Source: Nothophaeocryptopus gaeumannii (lineage: Eukaryota; Ascomycota; Dothideomycetes; Mycosphaerellales; Mycosphaerellaceae). Taken from it: DNA of 64,000 bases. The stretch is taken from positions 372,001 to 436,000 of the forward strand of contig JASISA010000001.1 of NCBI GenBank assembly GCA_031771865.1, in the 5' to 3' direction. A program made the translations under genes and the position numbers. The notes under the pieces were generated by a model. It made no database searches and was not told where the DNA came from. It saw only the letters and a list, made by a program, of their open reading frames with translations. Within the stretch, counting starts at the first letter, position 1. Each line of letters opens with the position of its first letter. Of the stretch, positions 10,665 to 20,943 are shown piece after piece.

Positions 10665-12261
10665 ATGGAGTACGACACCGAAGTTCGTGAGTAAGCCACA
10701 AGCGAATGGCAAAGACAGCAGCGTTAATGGCGAGGCAGCACTTTCAGGCACCTCCGACCCAACCTCATTTGCGTGGACTTCGGCCAGAGAACGATGGCCA
10801 GTCATTTTGGTTGGCATCTTATGAAGACATTTCCTCGGATTGGACTGATCATTGCATTAGACAAGTGCCATCGATGATGTACACAAAGCCGTTGCTAGAG
10901 AAAGCGAGCCGGAGAAAGTGGCGGAGGGCAAGAAGATCACAGAAGGTCTTGCTACCCTCAAGTATGAGCTGCAGCATAATCGACCACTGACGTGAGTCCC
11001 TTCAAGATTTTGAGATTTGAACGGGTGCTAATGCGCTTCAAGACCACTTGTGAATGATGGCGGCTCCGATATTGCTGCATACAATAAGGAGCTGGAACAG
11101 CGAGGAAACCCCAAATGGCATGATGTCGCGTGGTTGTATGCAGAGTGCTACTTGTACCGACGCATGGCTACGCTCTTCGCATTGTCGAAACACTGGAAGA
11201 CATACGACGTCTTCTCCAAACAGAAGATGTCGACCTTCCGATCATCACGTCCTGCTGTCCTCGAGCTCGCTGCACGCTACAACGACTTGACTAAACAACT
11301 CGCGTCGAACAAGTCCGCTCTGGGATCTGCATCTGAGGAGGAGCGTGAGACGGCGGAAAAGTTGCTTTTCATCGAGATGTGCGAGATTTGTCTATGGGGC
11401 AACGCGACTGATCTGTCGCTGCTCACCAATCTATCTTACGATGACATTCAGAAGCTGCAGGGAGCAAACGCCCGAAAAGCAAACGAGGACAAGATCATCG
11501 TCAACGATTTCGACAAGGCTTTTGCTTCACTGAAGAAATCGCAGAAAGCTGGTGTCAAGGAGCGAAGGGTCGATATCGTGCTGGACAACGCTGGCTTCGA
11601 GCTCTTCGTCGACCTCATCCTGGCCGGGTACCTGCTCGAAGCTGGCCTGGCAACCAACATCATTCTCCACCCGAAGAACATCCCTTGGTTCGTCTCAGAT
11701 GTCGTGCCGAAAGACTTCAGCGACCTTCTCAACGTCCTTATCGGCGCCAAGAGCTTCTACGAGACACCTTCCGAAGAGGATCAAGCTCGTGGTGTTACTC
11801 CTTCGCCATTGTCAGACAAAGAAGGCCAGGACTTACAAGGCCTGTTCCAGAGCTGGAGCACACTCTACGCGGAAGGCAAGATTGTCCTGAGACCCAATGC
11901 CTTCTGGACTGAAGGTGGCAGCTACTGGCGCCTACCAAAGACTGCACCATCGCTGTATGATGATCTGAAGGAGAGCGAGCTGGTCATCTTCAAGGGCGAT
12001 TTGAATTACCGGAAGTTGACTGGCGATGCTATGTGGGATCCTAAAACTCCATTTACGGAAGCCATTGGGCCATTAGGACCTGGGTCTGGTTTGAGAGTGT
12101 TGGCTTTGAGAACCTGCAAAGCCGATGTCGTTGTCGGTCTACCGAAGGGCAAAGATGAAGAACTGAGAGCAATCGAAGGTGGTGGCGGAGATAGCGGAGC
12201 GAGAAAGTGGGCCTGGAGTGGGGAATGGGCTGTCGTCAGTTTCTGCGATGGCAAGACCTAA
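10665..12261 (+). CDS. DUF89/ARMT1-type damage-control phosphatase
   Basis: Four exons (10665-10686, 10748-10809, 10861-10991, 11043-12261) give 477 residues, close to yeast Ymr027w. DUF89 enzymes are metal-dependent phosphatases that hydrolyse damaged or surplus sugar phosphates. The joined exons restore the conserved N-terminus TSDPTSFAWTSARERWPVIL and LTPLVNDGGSD across phase-1, 0 and 2 introns. The signature DNAGFELFVDLILAGYLL, with its metal-ligand Asp and Asn, lies near residue 250. WYVSDVVPKDF-like and TAPSLYDDLKESELVIFKGDLNYRK-type blocks follow. One donor is GTTGGC, non-consensus but supported by frame and homology. The final exon holds most of the protein. Confidence 0.9.
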
Positions 12262-12653
12262 AGAGAGGCTTTTCGCGAACGATGATGAAGACGATCCTTA
12301 GTATTGACATGCGCATACTAGATTAGACGAAGACGATTAGAGGATGCCGGCCCCTGCCCACCGGGCGGTGTTCTCGCTGATGCAGACATCGAAGGATTGG
12401 AATCCCTCATGCAACCGCCGATCATTACCTCCGTTCGTTCTCAAGAAGCTTAGTAACCAGCATTGGATGCACATGGTTGCCGGGGTTGTGCTCGAAACTC
12501 CGGGTGTACGATCAAGATGATGAATCTCGTCGGTGGTTAATACGTGCTGATGCCGATGGTTACACCAAGGCTCTCAGCATTTATATAGCAAAGTTCTTAC
12601 TCACGGAGTTGCTAGGATCACACAGAGCGAAGAACGAAAGCAGACAAGAACCG
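12262..12653. other. Intergenic; promoter of the lipase gene
   Basis: It contains the 3' end of the DUF89 gene and the upstream region of the lipase, including a TATA-like element at 12581. The lipase frame stays open back to 12477, but that upstream part does not resemble a signal peptide. Confidence 0.5.
12581..12588 (+). promoter_or_regulatory. TATA box candidate for the secretory lipase
   Basis: TTATATAG, 66-73 bp upstream of the chosen lipase ATG at 12654. Position and sequence fit a fungal TATA element and support the internal start over the one at 12477. Confidence 0.45.
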
Positions 12654-13985
12654 ATGAAGATGAGGATATCAACAGCAGTCACGGTCCTATGTAGCATGTT
12701 TGGAACAAGTATTGCTCAATTAGGAACCGGCGGTGCCTCATCCGATCAGTCAATCGCGCCACTACCGAGCAAAGATCCGTGGTTTCGACCCCCATCAGAC
12801 TGGGGCCTCACAGCACCTGGATCGATCTTGCGAGTTCGAACCGCCCCAGGCAATCTCCTATCAACCTTCACCAACGCCTCTGCAGTCTACGACATCCTCT
12901 TCACCACAACCGACTCCCACTACAGCCCCAGCTATGCCTGGACAACTGTCTTCATCCCCAAGACCGGCACAAACTCCACCAACTCAACTTCAAATGCGTT
13001 GCTGAGTTATCAGATTCCACACAACACACCCGACGTCGACGCCGGCCCTTCCGTCCTCCTCTACGGAAACGCCACCATTCTCGGCCTTATTGGATCTGAC
13101 ATCAACACCGCCCTGGGAAAAGGCTGGCTCGTCAATATCCCCGACCACGAAGGCCGCAAAGCGGCTTTCACAGCTAGCGTCACAGAAGGGCACAGCACGA
13201 TCGATAGTATTCGAGCCACAATCACCCAGTTCAGCGGATGGGAGTTGAGTAGTACTCCGAGGGTTGCGTTGTGGGGATATAGTGGCGGCAGCATCGCAAG
13301 CACCTTCGCCCTCGAACTAGCCGTCCAATATGCCCCCGAACTCTACTCCTCTGGAACACTGGTCGGCGCAGCATTAGGAGGCATCGTCCCGAACATCACG
13401 AATAATCTCTTCGGTCTCGCAAATGGCACGGGCATCGTATCATACTTTGCGGGTCTCATACCGGCTCTTCTGATTGGGATTGGAAGGGAATACCCCGAAG
13501 TTATGGAGTATGTTGAACGAAGTTTGAAGCAGGAAGGGTCGTATAATGCGACGACATTCCTCTCCGCGACGAATATGTCCATCGAAGAGACATTCGTCAC
13601 GTTTGCCAATCAGACGATGTGGAATTACTTCACCAACGGCTCAGAGTTCTACACGGGCCCTGGCTTTGAAGTCGTCACCCAAGCCTGGAATCGCGACGTT
13701 GTCGAAGGGCTTCATGGGATTCCGCAGGTTCCGGTGTATGTGTATAAAGCTGTGCAAGATGAGATTTCTCCTGTTGAAGAGGCGGATGCATTGGTGGATC
13801 TGTGGTGTCGGGCAGGGGTAGACGTGCTGTATGAGAGGAATACGGTGGGAGGGCATTTGGCTGAGGAGACGAATGGGGACGCGAGTGCGATTGACTGGTT
13901 GGACGGGGTGTTGAGTGGGAGTGTGGTGCAGAAGGGGTGTGTGGTGAGGGATGTGGCGGTCAATGTTACGGATTCGTTGTATTGA
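12654..13985 (+). CDS. Secretory lipase (LIP family)
   Basis: A single exon of 443 residues. The start at 12654 gives a classic signal peptide (MKMRISTAVTVLCSMFGTSIAQ). The body matches fungal secretory lipases (PF03583): a 'DPWFRPP…APGSILRVR' opening, an AWTTVFIPK strand, and the nucleophile elbow GYSGG with Ser at about residue 210. An Asp in AVQDEISPV and a His in GGHLAE, near the C-terminus, complete the expected catalytic triad. Many N-x-S/T sites fit secretion. Family members release fatty acids from triglycerides or esters outside the cell. The gene has its own TATA-like promoter and no visible intron. Confidence 0.88.
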   Translation: MKMRISTAVTVLCSMFGTSIAQLGTGGASSDQSIAPLPSKDPWFRPPSDWGLTAPGSILRVRTAPGNLLSTFTNASAVYDILFTTTDSHYSPSYAWTTVFIPKTGTNSTNSTSNALLSYQIPHNTPDVDAGPSVLLYGNATILGLIGSDINTALGKGWLVNIPDHEGRKAAFTASVTEGHSTIDSIRATITQFSGWELSSTPRVALWGYSGGSIASTFALELAVQYAPELYSSGTLVGAALGGIVPNITNNLFGLANGTGIVSYFAGLIPALLIGIGREYPEVMEYVERSLKQEGSYNATTFLSATNMSIEETFVTFANQTMWNYFTNGSEFYTGPGFEVVTQAWNRDVVEGLHGIPQVPVYVYKAVQDEISPVEEADALVDLWCRAGVDVLYERNTVGGHLAEETNGDASAIDWLDGVLSGSVVQKGCVVRDVAVNVTDSLY

Positions 13986-15533
13986 GCTTGCTACACACCG
14001 TCTACAGGCACAAATCAGAACGATCAGGGGTATTCCTCTGCTTAGTCTGTTCCTGAATCGTCCTTCCCGTAACTGCTATCGCTGCCTTTGCCCCCAACTG
14101 CTGTCGCTACTGCCCCTTGCTCTGCTGCTGCTCCCGCTGCTGATGACCCCTTGCTCTCTTTTTTCTAGAGCTGGCGGCTTCGACTTTAGTGGGCTTCGCG
14201 GGTGGTGCATCTCTGTCAGAATCGCTGTCAGAATCGCTACTGCTACAATACTCTTCGCTATCATCGTCTGAGCTTCAGGATACTTGATATACATGTAAAT
14301 GCGTGCCTACCTCTTACCTTGATGATGTGCATGTCGTTGGAAGGGAAGGAGCAGCAAAAGTGGAAGGCATGTATCCAGTATCCAGTATCCAGCTCGGGCC
14401 GAAACCCGGCTTCTCGGTCCCTGCCAAGACACCAGTTGCTCCAAGACTTCGCACGCCTATATCTCTCCCTTTCCTTTTCTCTTTTCCTTACAAAGTAGTT
14501 ACGTCTGCATTGTTTTCATGCCAAGCAAGCTCATGCTTGCGAGAAATGTCACAGCGGCAAGGCCGACCTTCGAGCGATGATGAAAAGATACGATAGCGCA
14601 GCAGCTCGTCATTATGCGGCCCTCACACGGCTGCGGTCCTGCCCTGCTTGCGTGGGCGAAAGCCATCTCTTTGAGCTCACACTGGGGTTTGGTAACAATT
14701 TGTCGTCTGTGAAGAAGGGTCTTGTCTTACACATGGGTCTAGAGCGTCGCGTGGCTGCACACGCCATATCGATACGGAGTTGCCAGCCGGCCCAGGATGC
14801 ACCGATAGCGACTTCACGGCAAGTATGATTTCGCGACGGGCTCGGAGTGGGTACGTTGCAATATGCGAGTCTCATGGGCTCCATGCCTTGTGTACGTGGT
14901 CGGATACAGGGGGCGAGCAAGCCGCTTTTCGCACAGTCTGCGTCCTGCGGCGTCCTGCTGGCCTAGCAGCGACTTCAGCTTGGAGTCCGGAGGGCAAGGT
15001 TGGGTGCTTGGCACTTCGCGAAGGCCAGCGCGTCAAAGAGCTAAGTGCAATGCCTCCTATGGTCTTGTATATTCAAGTACTCTGCATTCGCGGCACCCTT
15101 CGAGCGCAAGCGTGAAAGTGGGCTTGCCGCAAATTTCGGTGGGACTATTCGATGACATCTGCTATCGACGACATAGAGAATATGAGGAGGTATGATAGAG
15201 TGACAGTCCTCAAATTCTCTCGAATGTCGCTCGCAAATGCTGCTCAAGCTTGTACCCGTGCCGCTTGAGGAACCGCTGATAGTCGCAGCTTTCCTCTCTG
15301 ACAGCAAGCCGCAGGATCTTTCGCAGCGCCATACGCTTGCCATAGATGGTACGAAATCTGGCGTCCTGCACGTACCCAGCATTATTGCGATTCGTTAGCT
15401 TCACGCCGCGAAAAGCGATACAGCAAGGGCTGGACGGCAGAATCGTCGCTCGCTCAAAGCTACATGCTTGCTCGTCAAAAGCCCCGTGCCAATTTCGTGC
15501 CTTGTAGTGTCCTTTGAATGCTTCTTCAATTCC
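13986..15533. other. Intergenic, no supported gene
   Basis: About 1.55 kb with only short, mutually overlapping frames. It holds two tiny tandem repeats: TATCCAG three times at 14372-14392, and a 12-bp CTGTCAGAATCG unit twice near 14214-14237. Neither is linked to a gene. Confidence 0.5.
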
Positions 15534-16187
15534 TCACTTGACCTCTTTTGGCAAGGCACCGCCAGCCGTTGCTCCGGTATTTGCAGCAGGAGCCGCGGCT
15601 TTCTTAGGACTCGCTGCCTTCTTGCGCCCAAAGATCCTTCCAATCCGATTCGTGATAGGCAGCACCGTCCATCGCGCAAACCAAGGCGTGCCCCAGACAC
15701 TTAGTATAAGCCTGAAAGGTAACAAAGCCTTGGTCAAGGCATACGCAGTCGCAAACTCCACGACCAATCTCGTGCCCGTCTCTCCTCTTCCAAACCATCT
15801 GCCTCTACGGTTCTCTTCTCCGATCCATCCCTTCTTGCGCAAGTAACTGCCGAACTTGCCCACGCCATCGCTAAACCACTTCCATTCGCTGATGTACGGT
15901 GGAAGCCAGTCGTAGTAGTGGAAGACGCCAGTCAGGGCGAACAGAGGAACAATGGCGGTCAATTCGTGCAGGATCAAGAAGGCTGATATGTGGGAGATTG
16001 GCGCATTGCGAAGAGGCTCGACGCATCGGCGGAGGAAGCGAGGGAGGCGAGATTCGATGCGGGCGACGCGTGCCGTCTCTTTAGATGCGGGAGGTGGAGT
16101 TCGCTGTGATGATTCGAATCGTCTGAACAGGCCTTGCGGTCTTCTTTGAAGAGTCTGGCGTCCCAAAGGACGCAGCAATCGATACAT
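15534..16187 (-). CDS. DUF1279/FAM210-like mitochondrial protein
   Basis: A single exon of 217 residues from the ATG at 16187. The open frame extends further upstream, but only this start gives an Arg-rich, Ser-rich presequence (MYRLLRPLGRQTLQRRPQGL) typical of mitochondrial import. The core is the DUF1279 domain: ISAFLILHELTAIVPLFAL with an amphipathic helix, the GVFHYYDWLPP turn, then LVVEFATAYALTKALLPFR and WFARW. The C-terminus is Ala/Lys-rich. FAM210-type proteins sit in the inner mitochondrial membrane; the fungal role is poorly known. The gene is head-to-head with the GNAT gene, with 145 bp between start codons. Confidence 0.85.
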   Translation of the reverse strand: MYRLLRPLGRQTLQRRPQGLFRRFESSQRTPPPASKETARVARIESRLPRFLRRCVEPLRNAPISHISAFLILHELTAIVPLFALTGVFHYYDWLPPYISEWKWFSDGVGKFGSYLRKKGWIGEENRRGRWFGRGETGTRLVVEFATAYALTKALLPFRLILSVWGTPWFARWTVLPITNRIGRIFGRKKAASPKKAAAPAANTGATAGGALPKEVK

Positions 16188-16332
16188 CGTTGTTGACGTT
16201 GTCGAAGGCAGGGATGTATTTTGACGAGAGGTGAGGTGTGTCGAAATGACCGGCTTTCTGATGCCGGCTTCCGAAGAATATATCACCATCGCCAGTACCT
16301 CTCCTTGTTTCCCTTGCTTCCACACCTTCCCA

Positions 16333-16901
16333 ATGGAAATCAAGACCGAACGACTCCTCCTTGCCCAGTGACCGAAGATGATCTCGAAGGCTTCCATAAG
16401 CTGCAGTCGAGCCCTGAAGTCACTCGATTCACGTAAGCACTACCAATACATAACTTTCACCAAAATTGACGCGTGTGTAGGAAGCAGGCCCCAAACAAGA
16501 CCTTGGAGCGATCAGAACAGATGCTGGACGACCTAGAAGTACTCATTAACACATCTCAGCCAGAACAGCCTATTCTCATCCTAGCCATTACTGTTGTGCC
16601 TTCCAGCAACCTTATAGGTCTTGTTGGCACTTTCCGTCCACGCGAGATTGGCTTCTCCCTACATCCAGACTTCTGGGGAAGGGGCTACGCTCAGGAAGTC
16701 ACGAAGGCGTTCTGCTCTTGGTATCTTGAGCATTACGCTGGTCAGTATCTGTTCGCCAAAGTCAATGCAGAGAATGAGGCAGGCGTTAAGTGCTTGCGAA
16801 GGTGTGGCTTCTCTCCAGCATCCGCCCAGGAGAACTTGACCGACGATGCCTACCTCAAGGATACGACGAGAGAGACTTGGCTGTTGCGAATAGTGCATTG
16901 A
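16333..16901 (+). pseudogene. GNAT N-acetyltransferase with an N-terminal frameshift
   Basis: The product is a RimJ/RimL-type GNAT acetyltransferase. The ATG at 16333 begins MEIKTERLLL, the standard first strand of the family. The next family block (PVTEDDLEGFHKLQ) lies in a different frame that starts near 16365. One base is missing between the two, at about 16362-16365. Past that point the gene is normal: a 48-nt intron (16433-16480) joins TRFT to KQAPNKT, and the acetyl-CoA region (LHPDFWGRGYAQEVTKAF, then KCLRRCGF) follows. It ends 19 bp from the stop of the convergent permease. It could be a real null allele or a sequence error. An upstream in-frame start (16221) would lack the first strand. 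Confidence 0.7.
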
Positions 16902-16920
16902 TTTGCTACATGCTCTGATG

Positions 16921-18683
16921 CTACACATCAAACTTAGAAGGCTTGACCTCCTGGCTCTCTGCTTCGGACGATGGAACGCCTTCATCCGCATGCAGCATCT
17001 GAACATGCTCCTGAAGCACGAAGTCTGAGTGTCCCGTCTGTCTTGGTACTGGAAATATTGCGTGCAGTACTGCGTGGACGATCATGGCGCTGAAGAAGCC
17101 ATAGAAGTATGTCATGTCATACAGGTGGTCCCATCCCGTTGTGTCGGTTCTGGTCTCCTTGATCGCGCGGACAAACCCTGGGAGGACTGGCCAGATGCCA
17201 ATCGTCCATGCAACGATACCACGCCAGTTGAACCCAGCGGTGTACCAGTACGCACTGGAGCTGTTGCCGGTGTACATATCGCCCAGATGGTGGTCGCGAT
17301 TACGGACGAGGAAATAGTCTCCTACAACGATGCCCGTCATTGGAGACAAGAAGACCGACCATCCACTGAGAACTGTGATGAAAGTTGTTGGCTTTGTCAC
17401 ATAGTTCCACGGCACAATGGCCACCGCGATCACCGACATTAGGTATCCACCTCTTCGGATGTTCATCCACTTTGGGCAGAGAGCTGCAATGTCCATCCCA
17501 CCGGAGACGCAGTTCAGAATGACACAGAGTGCCAGCTGTGACACCAAGAAGCCCAACCCAGCGAAGAAAGTCCCTGCGCGAGCTGCTGGGCTTAGCGAAT
17601 GCTGTTGGATCACAATGAGCAGCTCGAACGGATTCCAAGTGGCAGTGCCGTAGATCTCAGTACTGGCAGAAGTGATGAGCAGTCCGCAAACAGCCGTCAC
17701 ACAAATCAGGATGGGAGCCGCGACCAGCTGCCCTAGTAAGGCTGCGTTGTGCGTCTTTGCATATCTGGTCCAGTCGCTTTGGCCTAGGCAGCCAGATGCC
17801 TGAGAGCCAATGATGCTTTGCAGGCCGTATAGTGCAGCCCATGAGAGTGCAGAACCTTTTGCGGTCGAAGGAGTATTGATGAGGCTTCCCGCTCCGCCAG
17901 CTGTGCTCACAGCCCATCCCAACATGCCGAACATGGTCAGAGTGATCATCACAAACGTGATCTGCGTGCGCATATTAGCTGGGTCTTTATCTTTCTACGA
18001 CTGCTAACATACTCTCAGCGGCCACTGCAGCCTCTCTGGCGGAATCATCAAGATGGGAAGAAAGATGACCATAAACACAAAGAACGCAATCAGGCTCGCA
18101 GTGTCAACGTTCGCTGACGCAGGCAGCGTGTTGCGAAGATGCACCCAGCTTGGTCCTATCAATCCACCGAGCATGATTTTCACAGCTTGCCCGCCCCAGT
18201 ACATTTGGATCCCCAACCAGACAATCGCGGTCACGATCCGATTGAGTACTGGCCAGAATCCGCCTCTCATCCCCCAAGATGCTCGTGAGAGTACCGTGAA
18301 TCCGATGTACTGATGCGACCCGGGCCAACCAGCAAGCACGGCTATCAGGGCGCTGATAATGGCCACTCCAACCATGACGCCCATTGCTTGCGAGACACTC
18401 AGACCGAGGGCGACGAGCGACGAGCCAGACGTCCATGCTGTTGTGTTGACACCACAAATGACCCAGTACCCGAAGTAGCCTTGCCATGTCCAGGTTCGCC
18501 GGTCTTTGGGTATGGGAATCAAGTCTCGGTTACACTAGGGCAGAAGGTCAGCGTGTGTCTCAGACATTGGATGCTTTCAGGCCTTTAGTTTCTTACCCAG
18601 AAGGTGTTGTGATATTCTGCATCTTCGTCAATCGGGCACTCCAACCGCTTCGACCAGTACTTAATTGTCGGTCTGGACTCCAT
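16921..18683 (-). CDS. NCS1-family nucleobase permease (uracil/allantoin type)
   Basis: Three exons (18683-18597, 18534-18013, 17961-16921) give 549 residues, the usual length for fungal NCS1 transporters. These are proton-coupled plasma-membrane importers of uracil, allantoin, cytosine or related compounds. The family opening is restored across intron 1: WCNRDLIPIPKDRRTW, then GYFGYWVICGVNTTAW. About 12 hydrophobic helices follow, including VSQAMGVMVGVAIISALIAVLAGWPG and GSHQYIGFTVLSRASWGMRG. The GSQASGCLGQSDWTRYAK region and CVSGGMDIAALCPKWMNIRRG are typical of the Fur group. The C-terminus is short, acidic and cytosolic. Substrate cannot be fixed from sequence by eye; a uracil, uridine or allantoin importer is most likely. 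Confidence 0.9.
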
Positions 18684-19450
18684 TCTTGCTGCTGCTGCTT
18701 TCCAGAGAGCGGTGGAAGGTTTGCGGATCTCAACTACTCATGAACTTGCTCCCACGTTTCGGTGGAAACTAGGTGAGGTATACGAGGCTATCGCCTTCGG
18801 CCACTCTGCATTGCCCTGCGCCCAAATGCGATCCTGGGCGGACCCAGTTGTCCTATCTCCAGGTGTTTGACACCCCTGTTGGTTCAATTGTGGGGAGACT
18901 GGGTGAGTGAATAGTGGCTTCTAGGCCCGTGCAACGTTGTTGGAACCAGACGTCAACCTTGTTCGAACCGGGGTTCAGAAGAAACAATTTCTTGACCTCA
19001 GGACCATCGACAGCATCTAATCCTCCATTAAAGGATGCTTACACATCCGCTTTGACTAAGTCAGCGCTCAGTGCCAAGTTCAGCTCTACTTGCCGATCTC
19101 TCACTCCACACAAATAAAGTTTACTAGGGCGGACCTCTGCCGTGCTCTGCCTATCGGGGGCGAATAGCTGACAACTTCACGTGTATACCACGAGCGCATC
19201 GGTTTCCAATCTCATCGAAACCTGGCTGAGATATTTGCCGACGCTCAGATACCACTATCATCATCATCACTTCCACCCTTCAAATTCTCAGACTTGGCGG
19301 AGAGTCCACATCATCACTCCAGGGAAACTATCGTGGAGTCGAGATAGCACCAAAGCCTTAGCCAGGCACAACAAACCACTTCGCGCTTAGGCGTTGAGAC
19401 GCCTGCAAGACCCAAACGGACAGCAATATTCGAAGAATCTCATCGCCATC
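18684..19450. other. Shared upstream region of permease and dioxygenase
   Basis: A divergent promoter region of about 770 bp. No gene is seen. GGTTCGAACC-like words near 18957 resemble a tRNA T-arm, but no cloverleaf could be built. A CATCATCATCA-rich tract lies near 19255-19270. Confidence 0.45.
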
Positions 19451-20610
19451 ATGGGCTCCGCTCCCGACACTCCAGAAATCGTCTCGAATCCAATACCTGT
19501 AATCGACTTCTCAAAATGGTACACCTCCTCTTCCACAACCCGTCGACAACTCGCCTCCGAACTCATCACAGCTTGCAAAGAAGTCGGCTTCGTCTACATA
19601 ATTAACCATGGAATTCCGCAGTCCCGTCTTGACGAAGCATTCGCAATCTCAAAGAAGCTGTTTGATCTTCCAACCGAGAAGAAAATGCTCGCCCCTCATC
19701 CCGATGGGCCAGATGTCCATCGCGGGTATTCTCATCCTGGGTTGGAGAAGGTGACGCAGTATATGGGTGGTGATGAGGATGAGGGAGAGAAGTTGCGGGG
19801 AGTGTTTGATATGAAGGAGAGTTACGAGGTGGGGAGTGAAGAGTATGAGCTTATGCCGAATGTCTGGTTACCGGAGGATGTGTTGCCGGGGTTTAAGAAA
19901 TTCACGACGGACTTCTATTGGGAGTGTAACGGAGTCGCGCAGGAGATTTTGAAGTGCATCGCCACAGGAATGAATCTTCCAGACCCGGAGACTTTCTTTA
20001 AGAAATATCATTCTGGACATGGAAATCAGTTACGGCTCTTACATTATCCTGCCGTCCCCACTGAAGAAATGGAGGAAGGAAAAGTGGCCAGGATCTCTGC
20101 ACATTCAGACTGGGGCTCCATCACGCTCCTCTTCCAAGACGACTGTGGTGGCCTGGAGGTCGAAGATCCCAAGAAACCAGGAACATTCGTCCCCGCGACA
20201 CCCGTCAAAGAGGCCTGCGTAATGAACGTCGGTGACATGCTTATGCGTTGGTCAAACGGTCCGTCTCCCCCATCTCCCTCTCCACCCCCTCCTCTTCCCC
20301 GCCCTGCTAATCTCTACCACCAGACCAGCTGAAGAGCACACTTCATCGAGTAACATTACCGCCCACCTCCTCCCGCTACGAAACCATCAACGGGAAACGC
20401 ATGACGCGAGCCCGCTACTCAATCCCCTACTTCATTTCCGCCGACCCAGAAGCTCTCATCGAATGTCTTCCCGTTTGTACGGATAGTGCGCATCCGCCGA
20501 AATATGAGCCTGTGACGCAGGAGGATTATAGGAAGATCAGGGCAAGGGTGCAGTATCGGAGTGCAGGGAAGAATGCGCCGACCACGCCTCAGGTCTCGGC
20601 GGCGGCATGA
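19451..20610 (+). CDS. 2-oxoglutarate/Fe(II)-dependent dioxygenase
   Basis: Exons 19451-20258 and 20324-20610 give 364 residues. The N-terminal DIOX_N part (PIPVIDFSKW, then ACKEVGFVYIINHGIP) and the 2OG-Fe(II) core are both present. The iron ligands are His-218 and Asp-220 (AHSDWGSITLLFQD) and His-277 (STLHRV); RYSIPYF provides the 2-oxoglutarate-binding Arg-x-Ser. The 65-nt intron is C/T-rich with a non-consensus GTCCGT donor, but it restores the family motif RWSNDQLKSTLHRV exactly. Such isopenicillin-N-synthase-like oxygenases act on small molecules in primary or secondary metabolism; the substrate is unknown. The ATG at 19451 is chosen because it begins the conserved region; an upstream ATG at 19394 is less likely. 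Confidence 0.88.
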
Positions 20611-20943
20611 AACGGCTTGAAGTGGAGGATTCAGATTGGGCATGATCTGGGTTTTGCCTGCTTATCGTTACAGGATGAATTATGTTTTCATGAGATTGAT
20701 GATGAACATGCAGCCATGTCTATCTGTGCTTTCCGTCTCTCAGACCTGCCTCCTGCGCCCTGCTGTCGTGCTGATACTTGACAGTTGGTGTGTTTCGCTG
20801 ACACCGATGCTAACGCACGTGAACGCGATCAACGCTGTGGCCAGGGCCCCATCACTCATGCGTCGCGAGGGACTTCTGTTCGCCCATCAAAGCTTGGCGG
20901 ACACTGTGGCTGATAATAAACGTTCGTACACTTCGTTCTGATC
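20611..20943. other. Convergent 3' region
   Basis: It separates the dioxygenase stop from the CAF-1 stop. No gene is seen. It presumably holds both 3' untranslated regions. Confidence 0.5.

Noticed and set aside
18940..18985. TTCGAACC words resembling a tRNA T-arm
   Set aside because: No matching acceptor, D-arm or anticodon arm could be paired around it.
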